Shown piece after piece: positions 49,316-61,121 of a DNA stretch of 64,000 bases. The number at the start of each line of letters is the position of its first letter. Positions within the stretch are counted from its first letter, which is position 1. The DNA comes from Flaccisagitta enflata (Eukaryota; Chaetognatha; Sagittoidea; Aphragmophora): the NCBI GenBank assembly GCA_965153355.1, contig OZ231126.1, forward strand, positions 30,504,001 to 30,568,000, written 5' to 3'. The notes under the pieces are model-generated. The model ran no database searches and was not told the DNA's origin. It worked only from the letters and a program-made list of their open reading frames with translations. The translations under genes and the position numbers were made by a program.

Positions 49316-50238
49316 AAGTGAGGAACAAAGAAAGGAAGAAAGAGTTTAAGAAGAAACGACAGAAGAAATAGCGAGGGTAGACTAAAGAAAATGATAGTAA
49401 ATGAACAAGCCCGACCGGGCAACGATGCCACATTCGGTGGTACAGGGGTATCTTCAGCCATAACCGCAAAATGATGACTTTCGAAAATGCGTTTTTTTCT
49501 GTTGTCATATCGAAATATGTATGTTTACGAATCCAAATCCAGATTTGCAACGGTTTTTTCAAAAAAAAAGATGTCCATTCTGACCCTGATTACCAGTGTA
49601 GTCAGTGACCATCCAGATTCTATAAAAGTTAATTGTCGACATAAATAATCAAAAATGCCTGTAAATCAGACATTTTGGTCATTTTCCCCCTTGGACCCGT
49701 AAGTACATGCATTTTCACCATCACAACCCAAATATCTCATTTTTTTGTCAAATAATGTAGCCGTAGTGGAGTATTGAATTATCATCCTAAATTTGCATAT
49801 AAAGCGCTGAAATGACAGCCCTATCTTTTTTGGCACAACAATGCACATTATGGGACCACTTCTGCAAGGTCGGTGATTGAGTTCAGTGCAAGAAAAAAAA
49901 AGTTTGATCACCGCCCGGTCCCGCCCAAAGACGGTTTTCAAGTGATTTTTGATTTTTTGATTATGTAAATAAGGCTTTAGTGAATTTTACAAAATGCGAA
50001 TTCAGGCAGGTTCAAGGTTTCTGCGTCGCTTGCTTAAGGGCAGATATGTTTGTAAATCAGTTGCACGATCACCCGACCAATTATCAACCAACTAACCAAC
50101 CAACCGAGCAAACGACTTTGCAACAAATATACGAGTTTTCGAGAGGGGAAAAGGCATATCATGGCTGAAGCTTTTCCGAATGGAAGTCTACAATAAAGGC
50201 GGCTAATCGCCGTAGGAAAAAAGTCGTAAATGCTGGGA

Positions 50239-50326
<88 letters not shown>
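50239..50326. repeat. (GA)n then (GACA)n
   Basis: GA dinucleotides grade into GACAGACA at 50330-50425. Confidence 0.9.
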
Positions 50327-50331
<5 letters not shown>

Positions 50332-50773
50332 CAGACAGACAGAGAAGAGAGACGAGAGAGGCGAAAGAGACAGACAGACAGACAGACAGTCATACAGAGA
50401 GACAGACAAACAGAAAGACAGACAGAGCATGAGTGATTTAAGCTAGCGTCCTTTTGACTAATTTCATGTTACGTAGGGCCAGAAGTTACGGTGAATGAAA
50501 TATATTGATCTTTCAGAAAAAAAAACGAAAAATGCAAAAAACAAAAAAAGATTAAAAAAATCATAGCTCCAAAACTATTGATCGCACAGAATTCTGCTTG
50601 GCGTCATCTGAAAGAGGAGAATTAGCTCTTTCTTAGCTATGAATTTCATGCGTAGTCCCATTCAGCTCCAGAAAAGCACCAACTTCCCCAAACGCCTCAT
50701 GACAAAAAAGGAAAAATAACTTATCTTCGAATCTTCGAATCTCGACTTTTTTCCAAATAATTCAGCCACTTAT

Positions 50774-50850
50774 TATTTGCGGACACGCGACTCTATAAAC
50801 CACTTTTTGGTCCATCGGTCCGTCCGTCCATCCATATGTCTGTCCGTCAC
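50774..50850 (+). mobile_element. Family A fragment
   Basis: TTGCGGACACGCGACTCTAT followed by a GTCC tract. Confidence 0.55.
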
Positions 50851-51210
50851 AAAGTCCTTTGTTGAGGTTATCCTGACTAGATCTGTTATGATCGGCTAAC
50901 CGTTTTCTCAATTTGATACATCATTCTGTGATAGGAATTTGCATTCTGTTGAGTAAGTCATACTGTGATATATTTTCATGTACTGTGATATCATTGTGTC
51001 TACTGTGATAGAATTGTTCATCAAACGACCTAATGGATTTTATCGTTGTTTGACCGTTAGCTCTACAATGATAATAGAGTTCATGAATTTTAACAGAAAA
51101 TATTGATTTCTCAAATTCTCCGCACTGTGGGTAGCAACCAAGCAATATAAAGCCAAACAAGGCCAAGTAGGCCAATAGGTGCGACATGTTGATCGTTGAA
51201 CAAATGCGTT

Positions 51211-51298
51211 ACCAACCAACCAACCGACCGACCGACCGAACAACCAACCGACTAACGGACACAGGCAGTTATAGAGGTGCTTTGTCGCACCTAAAAAA
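51211..51298 (-). mobile_element. Family A fragment
   Basis: (AACC/GACC)n tract followed by TATAGAGGTGCTTTGTCGCACCTAAAAA. The hairpin sequence differs (GGTGC...GCACC) but is still self-complementary. Confidence 0.55.
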
Positions 51299-51400
51299 GA
51301 TAATCTTAAATTGATAGTTTTTAAACATTGAATATAAACAAGGTCATCAATTCATGTGCATCAGAAATAAATAAGGTTATTAAACCAATGTGCATCAATT

Positions 51401-51595
51401 CTTAGTCGCATACACGCGACTCTACAATCTGCTCTGTCAGTCCATCGGTGTGTCCGTAGATAACACTTGGCTTTTTTGGCGTTTACCAGTGGTTTTTGGG
51501 TTACAGCTCCTTCCAAATTGCCTAGCTGTCCTATTTCTCCACTGCCCCTGCCCAACTGCACGCAATTTGGCCAGCCGTGTATCTGGCTTTGTTTA
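51401..51595 (+). mobile_element. Family A copy
   Basis: TTAGTCGCATACACGCGACT hairpin, short GTCC tract, TTTTTTGGCGTTTACCAGTGG, CTGCCCCTGCCCAACTGCAC and CCGTGTATCTGGCTTTGT. Confidence 0.75.
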
Positions 51596-51680
51596 AGAAA
51601 TAAGTTAGGCAGATACTAAGTCTAAGAAATAGTTTCAGTTTTAATAGAATATCATTTCGAGTTTTAAAAACTTCATTTAA

Positions 51681-51848
51681 TCTGAGGTCACTTGATCATT
51701 TAGTCGACAGGAGCAGTGAGGCCCAAAATCGTTAAAAAACAAAAAAAAGTAAAATGTGAAGGACGGATGGAGAGACCAAGAATGGACAAACATACAGACG
51801 GACTAACAAACTGAAAAGCATGGTGTAGAGTAGCATAGCACATAATTA
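51681..51848 (-). mobile_element. Diverged family A copy
   Basis: GAGGTCACTTGATCATTTAG, a GGAC/GGAT tract, and GGTGTAGAGTAGCATAGCAC. Confidence 0.5.
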
Positions 51849-51850
51849 GA

Positions 51851-52418
51851 AATTGGATTTAGGTTGTAAATAATCCTCAGCAGTAGTGATATGTATGAAT
51901 AAGTACAATTATAGTAAAATTGACATTGCCCCTAAACAAAATTTCCCTAGAAAATTTTTGCAAAAACACTAAGATGTGTCAATTATTTCATATATTTACA
52001 TGTAAATCTTAATGATCTATCAATTTTAAAATTTAGATTCAAGATTCATATTCCTAGTAAAATTTCTAATTATTTGATGGGTCACATTGTATATTTTTAT
52101 ATAAACTTTCATATTTTAAGCTACCGTTAGTAACGGTGGCATATGATATGAAAATTTTATTTTTACATGAAAATATATAGTGTGACCTATCGAATGATTG
52201 AAAAGTTTACCAGGAATATGAATCTTGAATTGGAATTTCAAAATTGATAGATCATTAAGATTTATATGTAAATATTAAAGAAAATTGATATATTTTGGTG
52301 ATTTTTGAAAAAAATTTCAAAATTTTTTTTTTATGATCAGTATTGATTCTTCACCATGAAATGTACTTATTTGTACAAGTCACTACTGCTGAGAAATTAT
52401 CTTAACCTATATCCAATT
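51851..52418. mobile_element. Long palindromic MITE
   Basis: The ends AATTGGATTTAGGTT and AACCTATATCCAATT are inverted, and inverted similarity (for example CAGCAGTAGTGA with TCACTACTGCTG) continues inward for over 200 bp to a central ACCGTTAGTAACGGT hairpin. No coding potential. The target duplication is unclear. Confidence 0.75.
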
Positions 52419-52869
52419 AAAGCCCATTGCGTACCTCTAGTAGCATGCTAAAACTTGTAATTTTCTATTTAAACTTGAAATTTTTCAAAAATATATGAAA
52501 AAAATTATTTTTTATAATGTTTTATAATATTTCCAATGATAAAACACTATTGAGAGGTTTTGGCTGAAGACGACACCGTTTCAGACCATAGTGGATGCGT
52601 CCGGGCTGTGACTCAGCGTGTATTGATCATGTGACATATGTACCATCTTGGCCATAAATATACGGACAGCTTTAAAGTGTCATAACTCGTTTGATTTTAA
52701 TCGCAGTGAGATGATTTTTTTTTCAAAATTGGCATCTTCAAAAAATCTATCAAATGAGACCAAGCTGGTTCCTGTATCTTTTTTCGTTTGGAAATGAGAG
52801 CTGAATGAAGAAAACATTTGCCTTTTGCGAATATACTGGGTATATCTCTTTTAGTTCATGGAATGTGGT

Positions 52870-53838
52870 TAGTGTTCGCAAAAGCAGTGGATATTTTTTC
52901 TGCTGGCAGAAAGCAGAAAATAAATATTTCTGCTAGCACTGCTAGCAATAAAGAGCAGTGCTGTACTTCTATGAAATAACCCAGCTATATTTTGCTGTTA
53001 TCCAAAAATGTATAAATAATAAAGAGACAAGGTATGGGAAGTTATTTACACATTTACATAAAAAAGGTTCAACAAAAGTCTTTTGCTTTTCCATGAATCA
53101 TGATGAAGAGAGCATAGACATGAATCCTCTTGGACATTTCATTGAATCAATTGCTTCATTTGCAACCATTGCCATGAACGGTACAGCTGCACTCATTGCA
53201 AGTTCTGCTTACAATGAAGTAAAATGCTTTAGTTGATATTGCTAAAACAAGGACAACCCTTTACAGTCGCGTGCAGTTGTTAAGACCATTAGACCAAAAG
53301 ACTAAAAGACCAAAAGACTAAGAGTCTAAATGTAAATTGACTTAAATTTACCTTAACTTAAAATGACTTAAAATGACTTAAAATGGCGTAAAACTTCGAA
53401 AAAAAGCTAAGCATTACCGACCGACCGACCGACCAACAGAGTGGATTGTAGAGTCGCGTGCAGGCGACTAAAAACGTTTATAGTGGCAACTCTGTGGCAT
53501 AGAGTATGAGTCAGATTTCAATAAATATCGCCAATTTATCAAAACAAGGAGAATGTCTCTTCAATTTTCACTGTACCCTTGTGGTTCAAAGTCGATGCAA
53601 TTGGAAGGATTGACATATTGTCATTCTAAATGCCCGTATTTTTACAGAAAAGTATGAAGATTTTATATTGACAAGAAAAAAAAGATGCTCAAATCTGATT
53701 TTTACCGTAAGTTTTTTGAAAAACATAAAGATTTTTACTGCTACTTACTGCTAGCAGCTGAAAACTCACTGCTAGCAGAGCAGTTGCAAATTTCTGCTAG
53801 CAGAGCTGCTAGCAAATTGCCTGCTCGTGCGAACACTA
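52870..53838. mobile_element. hAT-type non-autonomous element with 8-bp duplication
   Basis: Inverted ends TAGTGTTCGCA are flanked by identical AATGTGGT (52862-52869 and 53839-53846). Several palindromic CTGCTAGCAG boxes cluster near both ends, as expected for transposase-binding subterminal repeats. Inside are a 92-codon ORF of unknown meaning (52958-53236) and a nested family A copy (53246-53474). Confidence 0.88.
53246..53474 (-). mobile_element. Family A copy nested in a hAT element
   Basis: ACAAGGACAACCCTTTACAG left end, a degenerate ACTTAAAATG repeat, (GACC)n, and the GAGTCGCGTGCAGGCGACTA hairpin end. It postdates the hAT element at 52870-53838. Confidence 0.6.
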
Positions 53839-54356
53839 AATGTGGTGCACTGGCGCACTGCGCCTTCTGTACTGCAAGATCGATGAGTTAAGCTCGTTAA
53901 GGGTTGGCCTAGATCAGTCCGGATCTCAATTCAATTGAGAATTCAAAGATTCCAACGGAAGACACACAGAAATACAGGAAAACAACATTCACAGCAGGGC
54001 TGAAATGAATTGCATTTGAGGTTTGAAACAACATCACTCCAGAGTACCTCCAGTCTCTCTACAAGTCGATGCCAAAGTGTTTAATGTTTGCAGGCGGTGG
54101 TGGATGCCCAATATGGTCATACTCAATTTTAGATGTCGAGGTGCAAACGAAGGACAAATTAGAGGAGTCAAAATGTTTTTTTCAATATCTTAGATTTTAC
54201 AAATCTAGACTTTTTTCATAAAAAAATATCATTGTTATGTTACATTGTTTTTAGTTTTGCATAGAAAATCATTTGAAGATAAAAAAAAGAGCGCTGAGCA
54301 AGTGAAGAGGGGAGAAAAAAGAAGGAAATCTTTAGAAAATTTAATTTTGCAACTTG

Positions 54357-54510
54357 ACTTGTCTTAGGGAAAATTCTAAGACTCTCTCTAAATGCAAAAT
54401 TTTGCATTTTCAAAATCATGGCCTCATTGTAAGAACATATAAGATGAGGGCCATGTTCTTAGAAATGCAAAATTGTTCAATTTGTTCATGTCTTAGAATT
54501 TTCCCTTCAC
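54357..54510. repeat. Fold-back element 2
   Basis: Arms TGTCTTAGGGAAAATTCTAA and its inverted match flank AAATGCAAAATTTTGCATTT and an inverted ATGGCC/GGCCAT core. Confidence 0.65.
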
Positions 54511-54749
54511 AGGTTTTGAATTTTTGCTCTACTATTTTTAAAGGAATCTATTATTTCCAGTAATTCTTTCTTTTCTTAGTCAATAGATGGTATGGAGAGA
54601 CAGATGGACATACAGACGGGTGAAAAGACTCTCAAAACATGTTGATTGATCATCTATTTCAGTGTAGGATCACATGTTGATTGATCATTTATTTCAGTGT
54701 AGGATCTCACCGTGGCCAAAAACAGCCGAGAAACGTGGTTTTAGCACAG

Positions 54750-54866
54750 GCGTGACGGATGGACGGACGGAAAGACCGACAGACGGACGGACGGACAGAC
54801 GGACGGACCGACGGACGGACAGACCCTCTTATAGAGATGCGTTTCTGACGAACGCATCTAAAAAGA
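54750..54866 (-). mobile_element. Family A fragment
   Basis: CGTGACGGATGGACGGACGG tract followed by TATAGAGATGCGTTTCTGACGAACGCATCTAAAAA, a hairpin end of altered sequence but kept pairing. Confidence 0.55.
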
Positions 54867-55584
54867 CAAACCCGACAGGACATACAAACAATGAAGACAA
54901 ACAGACAACAGGAATTGTCTCGGTGTCAGACAAAAAACACTGAAGAATATCCGCGTTATATATTCCATCACGATATGCCATAGTTATAAATGATGTGATA
55001 TTTTTTAAAATGATTAATTTATGACATAAAAGGACGAATGCACCGAACAGCTGACGTGACGTGTCCAGGACAAATGCCTTCATGCACTCCAATGACAGCC
55101 ATTACGTCACATTACCAAATACGAATCCTAACAACTTATTTTCGCTCATTCCATCTTAGTTATAATTACATTTTTCTTTCTTATTTTCTTTGAGACACGG
55201 ACAAGCGCGCGATATTTTGACATGTACGTCGGATATCAGTTTTTGTCAACTTTTCAATAAAGCTTCTCAAAAAAACAATAAATCTTACGAAAAACAAGTT
55301 CGTTTGTCCTTAAATGAAAAAAGTGTTTCAAAGGTTGATGTACGGTTAATGCCGTCTTGAATGGAAGTATGGAGGAGCTATTAACAAAGATTTGGTTGCG
55401 CAAATGTATCCACTGTATTTCGCTGACAAACAATGCGCCCGCAAAACGAAGAGTTATCTGCGTGAATTTTATCTGAAAAAAATAGGAACCATTGTGTAAA
55501 TCTATCATATGGACTGGTGGTAAATGCACGCGAGCAGACATACAGATTAATCGAAAATTCCTAAGAGCACAAATTTCCAACATT

Positions 55585-55690
55585 AAGATTCCGGCATTAT
55601 TAACAGTAACACCTCAATGACAATCCACCCAAATGACCTCAATGATTCCGGCATTATTAATAGTAACACCTCAATGACAATCCACCGAAA
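55585..55690. repeat. 52-bp tandem duplication
   Basis: The stretch GATTCCGGCATTATTAACAG...CAATGACAATCCACC occurs twice in a row with one or two differences. Confidence 0.8.
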
Positions 55691-56384
55691 TACATTTAGT
55701 GTTGCTCCGACCGTCGGGGCCCACTTCTGCCGAGGCAAATATAGCCTTGCAACTGAACTATCTTCGACGTTCCGCCAGAGCTGATCTACGATCGCAGGAA
55801 CACCCAATTACATATTTTAACTTTCAAGGAGAGGGTTTTTTTCAGTCTGTGTTTATCTTATTGTAAGCAACTCTTCTAAGACCTCAAAATATGTAAGACC
55901 ACACTGATCTTTATGCACAGGAAAAGTGTTTGTAATTTATCAACAATCGCTAAACAGCATTTTGTCTATGCTTTGATTTAACTCCAGTTGAGTTTAATTC
56001 AAATGATTGACATCTTAAAAATCAGAAATCGTAAAACTGCATTTTGCAAATTAGGTTATTAATGCTGATATTGCATCGATCGCTATCCAAAAAAGAAATT
56101 TTCCACTTTTGATTTCTTTTTTAACATTTCTGGTTTCCTTTACTTTTCTTTTCCGCGACAGCTCACTCCCATTCCACATTTGCATATTCATCCACTTTCT
56201 ACATTCCTTCCTTCAACATTTTCGATTTCTCCCCATACTCCGCCCACTTTTTCTCTTCCAAGATTTTCCGACAAGCTTTCTGCCCTTTCGAGGAGCTCCT
56301 CCATAATCCATAATGTCTGCACGCGTGTTTCTTCATTGTAGGTACATACTGGATACTAGATAGTGTTTCAGCGCCATTACCATC

Positions 56385-56632
56385 AACAAGGCCGGATACA
56401 CGACCATTATAAGCAGTCGCTTGCGGGTGGGCAGGGGCAGTAACAAGGTCGGGCAGGGGCAATATGTGGAAGGGCGGGGGCTGTCATGTATCTTAGCAGG
56501 GGCAGAGAGGCATAGAAATCACAATTTCATTCGATTTCGCCTCTTCCAAAATTTGGTGTTACCAACCAACCAACAGACATACAGACCAAGGGACACAGCC
56601 TCTTATAGAGTCGCTTAGTAAGCGACTAAAAC
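56385..56632 (-). mobile_element. Family A copy
   Basis: ACAAGGCCGGATACACGACC, four GGGCAGGGGC-type boxes, an ACCAACCAACC tract and the hairpin end AGTCGCTTAGTAAGCGACTA. A (TC)n tract follows directly. Confidence 0.75.
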
Positions 56633-56633
56633 A

Positions 56634-56678
<45 letters not shown>

Positions 56679-56945
56679 TCTCTCTTCTTTTCTTTAATGA
56701 CAACGGAAATGACGACATAAAGACTGAACAAGATAATGAATTGATGGTCCTCATTACGCACTAGAGCGAAGCAGGTTGAAATCATTAAGGGCTAAACAAT
56801 TAAGAATTGCTTCTATCATAAACACGGAACAATATTATAACAGGTGACGCGGGGTCACAATATCGTTGTGGACGGGTGGGCAGGGGCGTTCAACTCCTAT
56901 CCCCACACCAACTCCCAACCCATACACAAACATACACAAAAAGTA

Positions 56946-57454
56946 CAGTAGATGTCGTCTAGACTTGGAAATACGGGGGCCCTCATATCTTAACTACCAT
57001 TTGCGCTAATAAAATGAAACTGTGTCTGTATTATGCTTATGTCCTATAGGGTTGACGATGAGGTATGGTAGCTCTGTGGATAGAAAATTCTTTTGAATAT
57101 ACTAAAACAAATTTGCTTTGCTCAAACAGCTGCCAGAATTGGTCTAGTGGTTAACTCACTTGACTTCAAACCTCTCTTGATAAATTTCTTTCTTTAAAAG
57201 TTCCGGGTTCGAATCCCAGGCTGGTTTTGCAATTAAAGCAAATAGATGAAGCTGAAATTCTGCCATAAAAGTGATTGATCCTAATATTTTATACTAAAAG
57301 TTTTTTTTGTAAGGTAAGCCGTAAGGGGATGCCATACCCCATCGTCAACCCCTTAGGGTCTGTACATTACACTAGCAAAATATCAGTCCCCTCACTATAC
57401 TGATGCTGAGGTTATGAGCTCCCCCGTATTTCCAAGTCTAGACGACATCTACTG
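56946..57454. mobile_element. Mariner-type MITE with TA duplication, enclosing a tRNA-like sequence
   Basis: Long inverted ends (the outer ~34 bp exact, starting CAGTAGATGTCGTC, with similarity continuing for ~130 bp) are flanked by TA on each side. Length is 509 bp. It interrupts a family A copy whose two halves lie at 56861-56900 and 57490-57563. Confidence 0.85.
57132..57226 (+). tRNA. tRNA-like sequence / tRNA pseudogene (anticodon position reads TCA)
   Basis: It has an A box TGGTCTAGTGG (57140-57150) and a perfect B box GGTTCGAATCC (57206-57216) in the right order, and a 5-bp acceptor pairing GCCAG/CTGGT. A CTTCAAA segment would place TCA at the anticodon. The variable region is expanded by about 20 bases and the acceptor and T stems have mismatches, so I read it as a degenerate tRNA or the head of a tRNA-derived SINE rather than a working tRNA. 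Confidence 0.45.
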
Positions 57455-57717
57455 TATCTAAAACGCTTCTCTATTCAATTTTTGACTCAATCACCATGGA
57501 CCAACGGACCGACGGCTTGACGGATGGTCAAAGCCTCTTCAGTTGTGTGTCCGTAAGTAAAAACCCTCTTCAGCATCGAAGACAGGCATTATAAGAATTT
57601 AAGATTATAAGTAAGTGATGAATACGTCTTTTATCTGGATTTAATGAACCAAACATTTTTGTTCAAACGGAAGTTTTATTTGGGCACTTGTCTTAAGTAG
57701 CATGGGACGAAGATAAG

Positions 57718-57808
<91 letters not shown>

Positions 57809-57840
57809 AACTAGAAAGAAAGAAAGGAAGAAAGAAAGAC
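57718..57840. repeat. (GAAA)n tract
   Basis: GAAA repeats in intergenic DNA. Confidence 0.95.
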
Positions 57841-58078
57841 GAACAATAATACACCGGCACGGAGCAAATTAGACCACTTATCTCAGAATATTAGCTGAGA
57901 TATGTTTTGTTCATATTCGTAATTTTTCTTAGGATCGTTTTCGGGAGTAAAAAATAAAAAGCCTTCCTTGTTCTTCGAGAAAAGCTGTCCATGGTGAGCT
58001 AAATTGAAGTAAATTGTCACCTTAAGACGCAGAGCAGAATCCGGCCGTCAGAGTTCAGTCGTCTGAATTTAGGGCCCC

Positions 58079-58393
58079 TTACTGATCATTTTGTTTCCGT
58101 GTAATGAATTGGCCCGTCGAATTACACTTGGTATACCCACTATCAGATATATTATCCATAAAAAACGAGGCAATGGCGCTAGGCAGGCCAAACTGCTTAA
58201 GAAATTGAGGAATTCTTAAGGAAACTGAGTGCCAAGGCCCAATTGTGCCATTGAGTAAACCACATGGTACAGCAATGCCAATACTGCTGACACCCAAACG
58301 ATCAGACCTAGACTCAATTATAGTATATTTTGTGCTACAAAAAAAGTTTGAAGGCTCTCGGACTTGCATCATGTCCGTAAGCCAATTCCGCAA
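58079..58393 (-). other. Open frame of unknown origin
   Basis: A ~100-codon minus-strand frame with ordinary amino-acid composition (for example FGLPSAIASFFMDNISDSGY) and no ATG at its head. It could be a terminal exon or a transposon relic. I recognise no family. Confidence 0.25.
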
Positions 58394-58630
58394 AGCAGAG
58401 GTCAGGATGACAATGACTTTTTAAGTATTTGTGAAATTTGAGTATTATAATGTAAAATGGGTATAAAATCATAAGGGAATGGGTGTGTTTGATAGGTTAT
58501 AGTGTTGTTACATGTTAAACAGCATTACTGGTCGGTTTGCACCTTGTGAGACTTATCTAACTAGGTTTATAAGATTTTCAAGAAGATTTTTGATTGATTT
58601 TTACAATAACGAAAATATTATTTGCTATCT

Positions 58631-58767
58631 TGAGAATTTCAAATCTTTAAAAGAAATAAGAATTTTGCATTTTTGAAAACATACCGGCCTCCGTATTACA
58701 AATGGCTAGCCCGGTATGTTTTTGTTTTTTTGAAATACTCATTTTCTATGCAAATTTGAAATTCTCA
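58631..58767. repeat. Fold-back element 3
   Basis: Arms TGAGAATTTCAAAT and ATTTGAAATTCTCA flank inverted ACATACCGG/CCGGTATGT. The design is the same as the fold-backs at 8851 and 54357, but the sequence is largely different. Confidence 0.6.
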
Positions 58768-58927
58768 GTGAATTAGTTATATCACAGTTCTATATTATTT
58801 TTTCTCTGATTTTCCTTGGAAAATAACTAAGTTCACAAGACATGGTAATGATCATTTAAACAAGATACTGACCGGCGCGGTTGGTAAAGAAAAAAAGGCT
58901 GGAAACATAGTTCTGCAAGTCTCGGGC

Positions 58928-59035
58928 TAATGGGCAGGGGCAGTGACATAAAAGGCCACTCAAGCACTTGGGCAGGGGTAGTGATATAAAAACCGCCAAA
59001 AGGTATTAAACTAGGCCGAATACACGGCTATCCCC
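58928..59035 (-). mobile_element. Diverged family A copy
   Basis: Two TGGGCAGGGGCAGTGA-type boxes and AGGCCGAATACACGGCTAT; the order is altered and the hairpin end is absent. Confidence 0.45.
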
Positions 59036-59049
59036 CCCCCCAGCTCCAC

Positions 59050-59082
59050 GTGTCTCTTTCTTTCTTTCTTTCTCTCTCTTTC

Positions 59083-59153
<71 letters not shown>

Positions 59154-59266
59154 CCTGATTTTTTTCTTCCCTTTTTGTTTTCTTCATTCTTTTCTTTTTT
59201 ATGATGGAATTGTGACTCTACACGTTTCTGCGTAATTCCGTTGGTCCGTCCCTCCATCCGAATGTT

Positions 59267-59340
<74 letters not shown>
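59050..59340. repeat. Two (TTTC)n tracts
   Basis: 59058-59152 and 59265-59340, both beside family A remnants. Confidence 0.95.
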
Positions 59341-59341
<1 letters not shown>

Positions 59342-59563
59342 AGCCGTTTGTGACTCTCCAAGAGGGTGTGTCCCTTGTGAGGTAGCTCCATCTGAAAATT
59401 TGGATGACGGTAAATCGATAAAGGATTTTTTTTTAGCATTACTGCCCCCTAAACAGCCACAAAACAGCTCCCACACTCTCTCATACTGCCCCTGCCAACC
59501 AGCATTACTGCCCCTGTCGACCCAAAAAGCGACTACTCATTGGCCGCGTATCCGACCTTATCA
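59341..59563 (+). mobile_element. Diverged family A copy
   Basis: TAGCCGTTTGTGACTCTCCA start, several CTGCCCCTG boxes, and the end GGCCGCGTATCCGACCTTAT. Confidence 0.6.
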
Positions 59564-59569
59564 TTAATC

Positions 59570-61110
59570 ATTCATGCATCATTTTTTTATTTTTATGGAT
59601 TTTAAAAATTCCAATGAAACAAAAATTGCAGCTGATTTTCTTATGGTATGTGGGTTTGTTTTCTGCTCCTCAAGATAAATTTTTCTGGGTTAATGGATAA
59701 ATTATCATTGTTAATGAGTTATGACTTGTCAACGTTTCGGACGAGATCTACACTTTATTGAATAAATGAAATGACATGAATGAATTTTACATGTGGATAG
59801 ACCGTCTGAATGATTTAGTCAATGCATGATTGTAAAGATGAATGAATGAATGAATGAATGAATGAATGAATGAATGAATGAATGAATGAATGAATGAAAG
59901 AATGAAAGAATGAATGAATGAATGAATGAATGAATGAATGAATGAATTAAATGATGGCAAATACAAAAGTACCTGTAATAATGTAATATCTGATACGGTT
60001 TTCATAGCTTTAGAAAATTATGACATGACGAAAGATATGATTGAAGAATGGATTCATAGATGAATAAAATAGATAGAATAAAAATATAAATAAATAAAAT
60101 CAATGAACTAATGAACAAATGAATAAATGAATTAATAAATAAATAAACAAGTTATACAAATGATATTTCATTGTTATAGAGCAAATAAAAAATACCAATA
60201 CTTAACTTTAGTTTAGAAGAAACAAAAACCTTTAAAATTTTTATTAATGCATAATTCTATGAATGATTAATAAATAGATTTATGAATAATAGACAAATAG
60301 TACTTTTACACTATGCTACATCCATAGTTTTACAAGTTGATATAATAATGATAAATCATAAATGAAGTTTTTGAATTTCTTCTGATAATTTATCCTGCAT
60401 TAATAAATAAGCCTTTTTAGCAATAAATAGCTAAAAAAATCATTATTTGCATTAATTTTTTTTGCAATGTAATCAGTATACATTGCCTAATAGTAATTCA
60501 ATATTGGTTACCCTCAAGTTAGTATTCTATTTTTTGACCTATATGAATGGGATCTGCATGGCTGATCTTGCTCTGCGTCTTAATGATGAAACCCACTCAT
60601 TTCAGTGCCAGGAACTCTCTCAAAGATAATTTTGAAATCCTAAAATGTCGCCCAGCTTATCAACACTACTCTTAGGAAACAGGAGAATTTGCAGAATTTG
60701 CCCAGATGATCCACTCAGCTCCTAAACAAAGTTCTTTGATAACAATTTATAATTTCTGTTTCAATTTAGCAAGGTCTGAATTCTAAAAATCTATCTCCTA
60801 CAAATCACTCACTAAGTGAAATGAAATAAAATACTGCATGTTTCTCACATAATAAATTGGTATTAGCTTTAAATATAAAACAGTCCACCAACAGTTAAAA
60901 CGAACACCACAACAGCGTTACAAAATGCTAATATCACAGATGCTCGAAAATGAAATGCTCGGAAAAATACATTAACTTTGAGGCAACGCACCAGATAGAC
61001 AAGATCCCACAAGCAATTGTTAGGGAGATAAACAATGACGCGTACCAAGAAATAAAAACAACTAAAAAACGATAAGCATAAACTGAACAATTTACGAAGT
61101 TTGATGTCGA
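59570..61110. other. Intergenic AT-rich, nothing identified except an (AATG)n tract
   Basis: Apart from GAATGAAT repeats at 59839-59945 and degenerate AATAAATGA sequence up to 60160, no gene or element is supported. Confidence 0.5.
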
Positions 61111-61121
61111 TCGTCAGTTAA

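Larger units (their letters stand above)
56861..57563 (-). mobile_element. Family A copy split by the tRNA-bearing MITE
   Basis: The left half is GTTGTGGACGGGTGGGCAGG at 56865-56890. The right half is ACCAACGGACCGACGG and GTGTGTCCGTAAGTAAAAA at 57500-57563. The 509-bp mariner-type MITE lies between. Confidence 0.6.

Noticed and set aside
55583-55807. Minus-strand frame with a duplicated WIVIEVLLLIMPES segment
   Set aside because: The repeat is just a 52-bp DNA duplication, with no splice or family evidence for a gene.
57132-57226. A functional selenocysteine tRNA (TCA anticodon)
   Set aside because: Stem mismatches, an expanded variable region with no clear long-arm stem, and the location inside a MITE argue for a degenerate sequence.
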